From positions 1 through 49,534 of the forward strand of contig CAMKAU010000007.1 in NCBI GenBank assembly GCA_946410595.1: DNA of 49,534 nt. The letters are read 5' to 3'. Both the position numbers and the translations under genes were made by a program. The stretch's first letter is position 1; every line of letters starts with the position of its first letter. Below are positions 18,373-25,233 of the stretch, piece by piece. The stretch is from an uncultured Clostridia bacterium (GTDB lineage: Bacteria > Bacillota > Clostridia > Oscillospirales > CAG-272). Below the pieces are notes generated by a model. That model made no database searches. It had not been told where the DNA came from and saw only the letters and a list, made by a program, of their open reading frames with translations.

Positions 18373-19209
18373 ATGAAAAAAGCACTTTCCCTTATCTTTG
18401 TCTTTACCCTCGCGCTCACCCTGCTCCTCTCCTCCTGCGGCAAGTCCGGCGAGGTGAAGATCGCCGTCCCGAACGACTCCACCAACGAAGCGCGCGCGCT
18501 GCAGCTTCTCGAGGTCCAGGGGATCATCAAACTGAAGGATACCGGGGACGTCCTGGCCACGGTCAAGGATATCGCCGAAAATCCCTACAACGTGAAGTTC
18601 CTTGAAGTGGAAGCCGCCCAGATCCCGAGCGTCCTCAAGGACGTGACCTACGCCGTGATCAACTCCAACTACGCGATCGGCGCCGGGCTGACCCCGTTCG
18701 TCACGGAAGGGACGGACGTTTCCTATCCGAACATCATCTGCGTCAAGGACGGCCAGCAGAACACCGATAAGACGAAGGCGCTCGTCGCCGCGATCAACAG
18801 CCAGAAGGTCAAGGATTATATCGACGATACCTATAAGGGCGCGATCGTCTGCGACCTCGGCGCCGTCGGCAACGGGTACGACGCCTCCGTCAACTACGAC
18901 GCGCTGAAGGGGACGAAGATCAGCATCGCCGCCTCGCCCACGCCGCACGCGGACATTCTGAAGGTCGCAAAAGAGATCCTCGCCGCCAAGGAGATCACGC
19001 TGGATATCATCGAGTACACCGACTACGTCCAGCCGAACAACGTGGTGGAGAGCGGAGAAGTGGACGCCAACTATTTCCAGCACGTCCCCTACCTCAACGA
19101 CTTCAACAAGGAAAACGGAACCCATATCGTCAGCGTTCTGGAAGTCCATCACGAGCCGATGGGCGTTTACAGCGCGACGGAGAGCGGCTGGAACAATCTG
19201 AAAAAGTAA
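18373..19209 (+). CDS. metQ: Methionine ABC transporter substrate-binding lipoprotein
   Basis: 278 residues. A signal peptide with lipobox LLSSC (Cys22) is followed by the NlpA/MetQ fold. Recognisable parts are VKIAVPNDSTNEARALQLLE near the N-terminus, YAVINSNYAIGAGL in the middle and EVDANYFQHVPYLNDFN near the C-terminal half. The segment order differs from E. coli MetQ; the blocks with ASPTPHADILKVAKE and VDANYFQHVPYL, normally N-terminal in MetQ, come late here. This suggests a circularly permuted or swapped-lobe MetQ. It delivers methionine, or related amino acids, to MetNI encoded just downstream. A hairpin after the stop may raise its expression over metNI. Confidence 0.88.
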   Translation: MKKALSLIFVFTLALTLLLSSCGKSGEVKIAVPNDSTNEARALQLLEVQGIIKLKDTGDVLATVKDIAENPYNVKFLEVEAAQIPSVLKDVTYAVINSNYAIGAGLTPFVTEGTDVSYPNIICVKDGQQNTDKTKALVAAINSQKVKDYIDDTYKGAIVCDLGAVGNGYDASVNYDALKGTKISIAASPTPHADILKVAKEILAAKEITLDIIEYTDYVQPNNVVESGEVDANYFQHVPYLNDFNKENGTHIVSVLEVHHEPMGVYSATESGWNNLKK

Positions 19210-19246
19210 GGAACGCCGGAAAAACGGCGAAACGAACGAAAAAAAA

Positions 19247-19283
19247 GCAAAACGCTGCCGCGCCGAGCGCGGCAGTATTTTGC
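19247..19283 (+). terminator. Intercistronic hairpin between metQ and metN
   Basis: CTGCCGCGC (19255-19263) pairs with GCGCGGCAG (19267-19275). The stem is extended by GCAAAA (19247-19252) with TTTTGC (19278-19283) across a small internal loop. The short T-run makes it a weak terminator or mRNA-stabilising element 14 bases before the metN start. Confidence 0.65.
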
Positions 19284-19297
19284 GCTCAGGGGCTTTT

Positions 19298-20290
<993 letters not shown>

Positions 20291-20291
20291 T

Positions 20292-20993
20292 ATGACGGAC
20301 GTTTTCGCGCCGGAAAAACTCAGGGAAGCGTTTGATATCTTCCTGCACGAGATCCCGCTTGCCATCTGGGAGACCTTTTACGTGACGGTGGCGGCGACCT
20401 TTTTCGCCGTTTTGATCGGGCTGCCGCTGGGCGTCTTGCTCGTCGTCGGGGAGAAAAAGGGCGTGATGCCGATCCCCGCTTGGCTGCTGAAACTGCTGAA
20501 TATCATCATCAATCTGCTCCGGTCCATCCCCTTTCTGATCCTGATGATCATGGTCATCCCTCTGACCCGCGCGCTGGTCGGCACCTCTGTCGGCACCACG
20601 GCGTCGATCGTGCCGCTCGTGATCGCGGCGTTCCCCTTTATCGCGCGGCTGGCGGAGACCAGTCTGCGGGAGGCGGACCCCAACGTGATCGAGGCGGCGC
20701 AAAGCATGGGCGCCTCCCCGATGCAGGTGATCTGCAAGGTGATGATCCCGGAGAGCGTTCCCTCGCTCGTTTCCAACGCCACGACCGCGATCACCACGAT
20801 CCTCGGCTATACCGCGATGAGCGGCATCATCGGCGGCGGCGGACTCGGGAAGATCGCGATCAATTACGGCTATTACCGCTACAAATACCTGGTGATGCTG
20901 ATCGCCGTGGCGATCCTGATCCTGCTCGTGCAGCTTTTCCAGAGCGTCGGGACCCGCTTTGCCGCCCGTCTCGACAAACGCGTCAAACGCTGA
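20292..20993 (+). CDS. metI: Methionine ABC transporter permease
   Basis: 233 residues with five or so membrane helices. The start follows the metN stop by one base, and GAGGTGG before it serves as ribosome site, so translation is probably coupled. The EAA loop that docks on the ATPase is visible (EAAQSMGASPMQVICKVMIPE). The N-terminal family motif TFYVTVAATFFAVLIGLPLG is also present. It forms the transmembrane channel for methionine uptake. A terminator follows within 25 bases. Confidence 0.95.
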   Translation: MTDVFAPEKLREAFDIFLHEIPLAIWETFYVTVAATFFAVLIGLPLGVLLVVGEKKGVMPIPAWLLKLLNIIINLLRSIPFLILMIMVIPLTRALVGTSVGTTASIVPLVIAAFPFIARLAETSLREADPNVIEAAQSMGASPMQVICKVMIPESVPSLVSNATTAITTILGYTAMSGIIGGGGLGKIAINYGYYRYKYLVMLIAVAILILLVQLFQSVGTRFAARLDKRVKR

Positions 20994-21014
20994 CGCGCCG
21001 GAAACAGAAAAGAG

Positions 21015-21054
21015 CGCCCGCGAGGGAAGGAAAGACCTTCTCCGCGGGCGTTTT
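21015..21054 (+). terminator. Terminator of the metQNI unit
   Basis: CGCCCGCG (21015-21022) pairs with CGCGGGCG (21043-21050). An inner GAAGG/CCTTC pairing extends the stem and TTTT follows. Confidence 0.8.
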
Positions 21055-21090
21055 CCGTTTTCAGACGGAGAGGATCGCCGAAAAAACAAA

Positions 21091-21111
21091 AACCTATTGA
21101 CAAGGTAGGTT
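21091..21111 (+). promoter_or_regulatory. Candidate operator AACCTA-N9-TAGGTT over the iscS -35 box
   Basis: A perfect 6-bp inverted repeat (21091-21096 and 21106-21111) encloses TTGACA. A matching left half plus TTGAC is found at the cysK promoter. A repressor covering the -35 element would explain it; an Rrf2-family regulator (CymR/IscR type) is a guess from the gene functions. Confidence 0.55.
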
Positions 21112-21125
21112 ATTTGGTTTATAAT
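21097..21125 (+). promoter_or_regulatory. iscS-iscU promoter, consensus sigma-A
   Basis: TTGACA (21097-21102), a 17-bp spacer and TATAAT (21120-21125), 48 bases before the iscS ATG. Confidence 0.9.
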
Positions 21126-21172
21126 AATCCGGCAAGGATTTTCCGGCAAACGGGAAGAAGAAAGGAAACGAA

Positions 21173-22366
21173 ATGAAAAGGATCTATGCGGACAACGCGG
21201 CGACGACCCGGATGAGCCGGCGCGCGATCGACGCGATGCTCCCGTATCTGGATACGGCGTACGCCAACCCCTCCAGTCTTCATTCGGCGGGGCAGGAGGC
21301 GGCGGAGGCGCTCCGGCGGGCGCGGGAGGAGGTTGCGGCCTGCCTCGGCGCGGAGCCGAAGGAGATCGTCTTTACCTCCGGGGGGAGCGAGGCGGACAAC
21401 CAGGCGATCCTCTCCGCCGCCGCCCTCGGCGAGCGGAAGGGAAAGCGGCATATCGTCTCCACGGCGATCGAGCATCACGCCGTTCTCCATACGCTCAAAA
21501 AACTGGAAAAGCAGGGCTTTTCCGTCACGCTGCTCCCGCCGCGCGAAAACGGCGTGATCCCGCCGGAGGAGGTGGAGCGGGCGATCCGGGAGGATACCTG
21601 CCTTGTCTCCGTGATGTACGCAAACAACGAGATCGGCACGGTCGAGCCGATCCGGGAGATCGGCGCCGTCTGCCGGGCGCGGGGGGTGCTCTTTCACTCC
21701 GACGCGGTGCAGGCGGTCGGGCATCTGCCGGTCAACGTAAAGGAGGACGGGATCGACCTGCTCGCGCTCTCCGCGCACAAGTTCCACGGGCCGAAGGGGG
21801 CGGGCGTTCTCTATGCCCGCGCCGGCGTACCGCTCGTCTCCCTCATCGAGGGCGGCGCCCAGGAGCGCGGCAAACGCGCGGGGACGGAAAATATCCCCGC
21901 CATCGTCGGGATGGCGGCGGCTCTGCGGGAAGCGTGCGAAAAGCGGGAGGAGGTGAACGCCCGGCTCCTGCCGCTCCGCGACCGGCTGATCGAGGGGCTT
22001 TCCCGGATCCCGCGCTCCGCGCTCAACGGCGACCGGACGGCGCGTCTTCCCTCGAACGTCAACTTCTGCTTTGAGGGGATCGAGGGGGAGTCGCTTCTCC
22101 TTTTGCTGGATCAAAAGGGGATCTGCGCCTCCTCCGGCTCCGCCTGTACGTCCGGATCCCTCGACCCGAGCCACGTTCTGCTTGCGATCGGGCGTCCGCA
22201 CGAGGTCGCCCACGGCTCTCTCCGTCTCTCGATCGGGGAGGATTTCACCGAAGAAGACGCGGATTACGTGATCGCGGCGGTGAGCGAGACGGTCGCGTAT
22301 CTGCGCGGCATTTCCCCGGTCTGGCAGGAATGTCTCGCCGGGAAAAGGCCGTTCATTCTGCCGTAA
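21173..22366 (+). CDS. iscS: Cysteine desulfurase (IscS/NifS type)
   Basis: 397 residues. PLP enzyme that takes sulfur from cysteine, leaving alanine, for iron-sulfur cluster assembly. GAAAGGAAACGAA precedes the ATG. Motifs are DNAATT at the N-terminus, FTSGGSEADN, the catalytic His pair at 101-102, the PLP lysine in SAHKFHGPKG (Lys203) and the persulfide cysteine in SSGSACTSG (Cys325). The loop carrying Cys325 is of the group I (IscS/NifS) type. iscU follows 23 bases later, the usual minimal Gram-positive ISC pair. Confidence 0.96.
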   Translation: MKRIYADNAATTRMSRRAIDAMLPYLDTAYANPSSLHSAGQEAAEALRRAREEVAACLGAEPKEIVFTSGGSEADNQAILSAAALGERKGKRHIVSTAIEHHAVLHTLKKLEKQGFSVTLLPPRENGVIPPEEVERAIREDTCLVSVMYANNEIGTVEPIREIGAVCRARGVLFHSDAVQAVGHLPVNVKEDGIDLLALSAHKFHGPKGAGVLYARAGVPLVSLIEGGAQERGKRAGTENIPAIVGMAAALREACEKREEVNARLLPLRDRLIEGLSRIPRSALNGDRTARLPSNVNFCFEGIEGESLLLLLDQKGICASSGSACTSGSLDPSHVLLAIGRPHEVAHGSLRLSIGEDFTEEDADYVIAAVSETVAYLRGISPVWQECLAGKRPFILP

Positions 22367-22389
22367 AAAAGAAAGGAAGGAAGAAGAAA

Positions 22390-22824
22390 ATGGCGCTTTA
22401 CAGCGATACCGTGATGGATCACTTCCTGCATCCGCGCAACGTCGGCTCGCTCTCCGACGCGGACGCGGTCGGCGAGGTGGGGAACGCCCGGTGCGGCGAT
22501 ATTATGAAAATGTATCTGAAGATCGAGGACGGCGTGATCGCCGACGTCCGCTTCGAGACCTTCGGCTGCGGCTCGGCGATCGCCTCCAGCTCGATGGCGA
22601 CCGAGATGATCAAGGGCAAGAGCATCGAAGAGGCGCTCGCCGTTACGAACAAAGAGGTCGTGGAGGCGCTCGGCGGTCTGCCGGCTCACAAGCTGCACTG
22701 CTCGGTGCTGGCGGAGGAGGCGATCCGCTCCGCGATCCGCGACTACTTTGAGCGCAACGGGATCCCCTACGACAAAAGCAGGTTCCCCGAGGCGGAGGAG
22801 GGCTCCTGCTGCCGGATGGTATGA
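22390..22824 (+). CDS. iscU: Iron-sulfur cluster scaffold protein (IscU/NifU N-terminal type)
   Basis: 144 residues. ATG at 22390 is chosen because MALYSDTVMDHFLHPRN is the family N-terminus and AAAGGAAGGAAG precedes it; an upstream ATG would add a basic 20-residue leader overlapping iscS. Cluster ligands are Cys35 and Asp37 (ARCGD), Cys60 (FGCGSA) and Cys104 (KLHCS). It accepts sulfur from IscS encoded just upstream and assembles a Fe-S cluster. The C-terminal tail EEGSCCRMV adds a non-canonical cysteine pair. The stop codon lies inside a palindromic terminator. Confidence 0.95.
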   Translation: MALYSDTVMDHFLHPRNVGSLSDADAVGEVGNARCGDIMKMYLKIEDGVIADVRFETFGCGSAIASSSMATEMIKGKSIEEALAVTNKEVVEALGGLPAHKLHCSVLAEEAIRSAIRDYFERNGIPYDKSRFPEAEEGSCCRMV

Positions 22825-22864
22825 AAAAAACGGTTCGGACCGCGGTCCGAACCGTTTTTTTCAT
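22821..22864. terminator. 44-bp perfect palindromic bidirectional terminator containing both stop codons
   Basis: Arms 22821-22842 and 22843-22864 are perfect reverse complements, with A7 and T7 flanks around a GC core. The iscU stop (22822-22824) and the stop of the converging thioesterase gene (22863-22861) are mirror images inside it. Confidence 0.9.
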
Positions 22865-23256
22865 ACTTTGAGGCGTTTTGCTTTTTCCTTCGCCTTTTCC
22901 ATAAACTTTTCTTTACTGACGAGGAAACGGTCGTGCCGGCAGCGGCCGACGACCTCCTCCCCGTCCCGCGCGGTGATCTCAAAGATAAGGCGCCGGCGGT
23001 CGATCTCCGTCAAGACACTCTCGCAGGTCACGGTCACGCCGACGGGGTCGGCGGCGAGGTGCTCCAGCTCCAGCCGGGTGCCGACGGTCGTCATCCCCTC
23101 CTCAAGGTACGGCTCAACGCTTTCCGCGGCGGTGCGTTCCATCAGCGCCGCCAGCGCGGGGGTAGCCAGCACGGGCAGCAGCCCGCTGCCGACCTGCGAG
23201 GCGCAGTCCCGCTCGGTGACGGTGAGGGTGTTCGTGTGTTTCAGTCCGGGTTCCAT
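22861..23256 (-). CDS. FlK-like hotdog thioesterase
   Basis: 131 residues. AAGGAGAGAGCG precedes the ATG. The sequence follows fluoroacetyl-CoA thioesterase FlK: ATPALAALMERTA, then MTTVGTRLELEHLA. These place the triad equivalents at Thr32, Glu40 and His66. GRCRHDRFLV closes the hotdog strand. FlK proper protects against fluoroacetate. Most relatives, including this one, probably hydrolyse another small acyl-CoA, and the substrate is unknown. It is the last gene of the ribU-araC unit, 13 bases behind araC, so it should respond to the FMN riboswitch. Confidence 0.85.
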   Translation of the reverse strand: MEPGLKHTNTLTVTERDCASQVGSGLLPVLATPALAALMERTAAESVEPYLEEGMTTVGTRLELEHLAADPVGVTVTCESVLTEIDRRRLIFEITARDGEEVVGRCRHDRFLVSKEKFMEKAKEKAKRLKV

Positions 23257-23269
23257 CGCTCTCTCCTTT

Positions 23270-24121
23270 TCAGCGGAAGCGCGTCGGCGAGCAGCCGTAC
23301 GCTTTTTTGAAGCTCTGGGAAAAATGCTTGATCGAGCAAAAGCCGACGGCGGCGGCGATATCGGTAACCGAAAGATCGGTCGTCTGCAAAAGCTCCAGCG
23401 CCTTGAGCACGCGGGTGTTGATCACGTACTGGTGCAGCGTCTGGCCGGTGCTGAGCAGCATACAGCGGTTGAGATAGTTGGGATGGTAGGAAAAATGCTG
23501 CCCGATCGCGGCGTTGGAGAGGTCGCCCGCCGGATTTTCGTGGATATAGGCGATCACGTTCTGCGCGAGGGCGGAGATCCCCCCGCTCCCCGCGGAGATC
23601 GCCTGCCGGTAGACGGATAGGATGATCTTTGCGAGCATGGCGGAGAGCATCGCCGCGTAGTTGCGCTGAGGGCTGACAAACTCCTTGTCAAGGCAGTGCA
23701 TATCGTATTCCAGCGCGTGCATATCCGGGATGCAGACGGGTCTGTCGAGGATCGGCGCGTCGGAAAAACGCACGGTCTCGATCCGCCGCCCGGGGTCGTA
23801 CGCGTCGCCGGAGACCGGCGGCAGGCAGAGGGAGATCTTCCGCGCGTCAAAGCGGTAGTCAAAGTTGACGACCATCACGTCAAAGCCGTCGGGCGAGAGG
23901 GAGGAGAGGGAATAGACGGTATCCGGCGACCAGAGAAAGAGCGCGCCGCGCCCCGGCCGGTAGACGGCGCCGTCAAGGGTGAGGGAGGCGTTTTCGCTCA
24001 GAAAGTAGAGGATCCGGTTGTCGTAGGCGCGCATATCGGTCGTCCGGTAGTCGCCGGGCATATGCAGGATCTTGGCGTAGCGCACGTAGGGCTTGATATC
24101 GTCAAGCAGCATATCCATCAT
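23270..24121 (-). CDS. AraC-family transcriptional regulator
   Basis: 283 residues. GAGGTGTTCTT precedes the ATG at 24121; the next codon is also ATG. The N-terminal half is a cupin-like sensor region (RILYFLSENASLTLDGAVY, then RPGRGALFLWSP). The C-terminal 100 residues hold the two AraC helix-turn-helix units: NAAIGQHFSYHPNYLNRC, and LSVTDIAAAVGFCSIKHFSQ leading to FKKAYGCSPTRFR. The effector is probably a small polar molecule, by family. It sits between ribU and the FlK-like gene with short gaps on both sides, an unusual partner for a riboflavin transporter. Confidence 0.93.
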   Translation of the reverse strand: MMDMLLDDIKPYVRYAKILHMPGDYRTTDMRAYDNRILYFLSENASLTLDGAVYRPGRGALFLWSPDTVYSLSSLSPDGFDVMVVNFDYRFDARKISLCLPPVSGDAYDPGRRIETVRFSDAPILDRPVCIPDMHALEYDMHCLDKEFVSPQRNYAAMLSAMLAKIILSVYRQAISAGSGGISALAQNVIAYIHENPAGDLSNAAIGQHFSYHPNYLNRCMLLSTGQTLHQYVINTRVLKALELLQTTDLSVTDIAAAVGFCSIKHFSQSFKKAYGCSPTRFR

Positions 24122-24143
24122 AAGAACACCTCACAATCGGTTT

Positions 24144-24818
24144 TCAGAGGATCCCCCGCCAGATGAGGAGCATCAGCGTGATCGCCGCGGCGATCAAAGC
24201 GAGGGAAAAGCCGAGGACCGGCAGGGAGTACTTTTTTTGCGGAGAAGCGGCGCCGCTTTGCTCCGGGAACATCCGGGCGGCGCGCAGCGCCTTGACCGCC
24301 GGTTTGTAAAGGAGCATCGCAAAGCCGGCGTTCAGGACGCTCTTGAGGAGATTGAAGGGGAGAAAAACGGGCAAAAGCATCCCGACGATCACGGCGCGGT
24401 CCACGTGCATATAGAGAGGGGTGAGCAGCCAGTTCCAGAGGACCATCACCGCCGTCATCAGGGCGCACCCGGCGGAGAGCCCGGTCACGGCGCCGGAGAG
24501 CTTGCGGTGATAGCGGTAGAAGAGCGCGGCGGGCAGCGCGAACGCCGCGGAGGAAAGGAAGTTCATCACAAAGCCGATCCACGCGGTCGAGCTGACCGTG
24601 ATCATTTCGAGAAAGGAAACGAGCAGGGCGAGCAGGAGCGAAGTCACCGGCCCGTAGAGAAAGCCCCCGATCGCGATCACCGCGTCCTTCGGCTCGTAGG
24701 TGAGGAAGGGGGCGGCGGGGAAGATGGGAAAGCGGGTCACCAGCACGAGAAGATAGGCGACGGCGGCGAGCATCCCGGTCACGGCGAGCTGCTTGGTTTT
24801 CTGACGGTCAAACTGCAT
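24144..24818 (-). CDS. ribU: ECF transporter S component, riboflavin-specific
   Basis: 224 residues with about six membrane helices. It is the substrate-binding subunit of an energy-coupling-factor importer and works with EcfA/A'/T encoded elsewhere. The RibU hallmark YEPKDAVIAIGGFLYGP follows helix 1, and LVSFLEMITVSSTAWIGFVMN lies next. The start at 24818 has GGAGGTATTTTTT before it. An upstream in-frame start would lie in the riboswitch expression platform. The FMN aptamer immediately upstream agrees with riboflavin as substrate. Confidence 0.94.
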   Translation of the reverse strand: MQFDRQKTKQLAVTGMLAAVAYLLVLVTRFPIFPAAPFLTYEPKDAVIAIGGFLYGPVTSLLLALLVSFLEMITVSSTAWIGFVMNFLSSAAFALPAALFYRYHRKLSGAVTGLSAGCALMTAVMVLWNWLLTPLYMHVDRAVIVGMLLPVFLPFNLLKSVLNAGFAMLLYKPAVKALRAARMFPEQSGAASPQKKYSLPVLGFSLALIAAAITLMLLIWRGIL

Positions 24819-24826
24819 AAAAAATA

Positions 24827-24851
24827 CCTCCGCGGCATACGGGAGCGGAGG
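24827..24851 (-). promoter_or_regulatory. Shine-Dalgarno sequestering hairpin before ribU
   Basis: On the minus strand, CCTCCGC (24851-24845) pairs with GCGGAGG (24833-24827), which contains the ribU ribosome binding site. It is the probable expression platform of the FMN riboswitch, acting on translation; no terminator is seen between aptamer and start. Confidence 0.7.
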
Positions 24852-24884
24852 AAAGGGATAGCTTGCGCCGTAAAAATCGCAAAC

Positions 24885-24997
24885 GGTCTCTCCCATCCGG
24901 ACTATACCGTCGGTACCGGAATTGCGCCGGTTCGGACACGATAACGTGTTTCGCGGACTATACCGCCGGTGGGGAATTGCGCCCCGCCCCGTAGACC
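24885..24997 (-). ncRNA. FMN riboswitch (RFN element)
   Basis: Read on the minus strand, all RFN blocks are present in order. ACGGGGCGGGG is followed by AATTCCCCACCGGCGGTATAG, then a variable hairpin (AACACG/CGTGT). AACCGGCGCAATTCCGGTACC and GACGGTATAGTCCGGATGGGAGAG complete the set. The ends GGTCT and AGACC pair as P1. It binds flavin mononucleotide and should shut off ribU and the two genes behind it when FMN is plentiful. Confidence 0.95.
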
Positions 24998-25012
24998 AAG
25001 TTTCTGCTTTTT

Positions 25013-25041
25013 ATTGTATGCCGGCGGGCGGGGATTGTCAA
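25013..25041 (-). promoter_or_regulatory. ribU operon promoter
   Basis: On the minus strand, TTGACA (25041-25036), a 17-bp spacer and TACAAT (25018-25013), ending about 16 bases before the riboswitch P1 stem. Confidence 0.85.
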
Positions 25042-25149
25042 GAGGCGAAACGTCGAATTTTCCGGAAAAAGGGGGCGCGTTTTTCCGCAAACGGACGAAG
25101 GACCGTCCTTTTGCGGGAAAAGCGGAAAAACCTTTTTTCCGCTACGCGC

Positions 25150-25183
25150 TTCGACAGGTTTTGATCTTTCCCTCCGATATAAT
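25150..25183 (+). promoter_or_regulatory. spoIIE promoter with Spo0A box
   Basis: TATAAT at 25178-25183 has no -35 box at 17 bp. TTCGACA (25150-25156), the exact complement of the 0A box TGTCGAA, sits 21 bp upstream. This is the long-spacer arrangement known for Spo0A-activated sigma-A promoters such as Bacillus spoIIE and spoIIG. A second near match, CGTCGAA, is at 25051-25057. Confidence 0.65.
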
Positions 25184-25233
25184 GCTGGTACCTGAAACGT
25201 CGTACCGCCGTCCGGCGGGGAAAAGAGGAAGCC

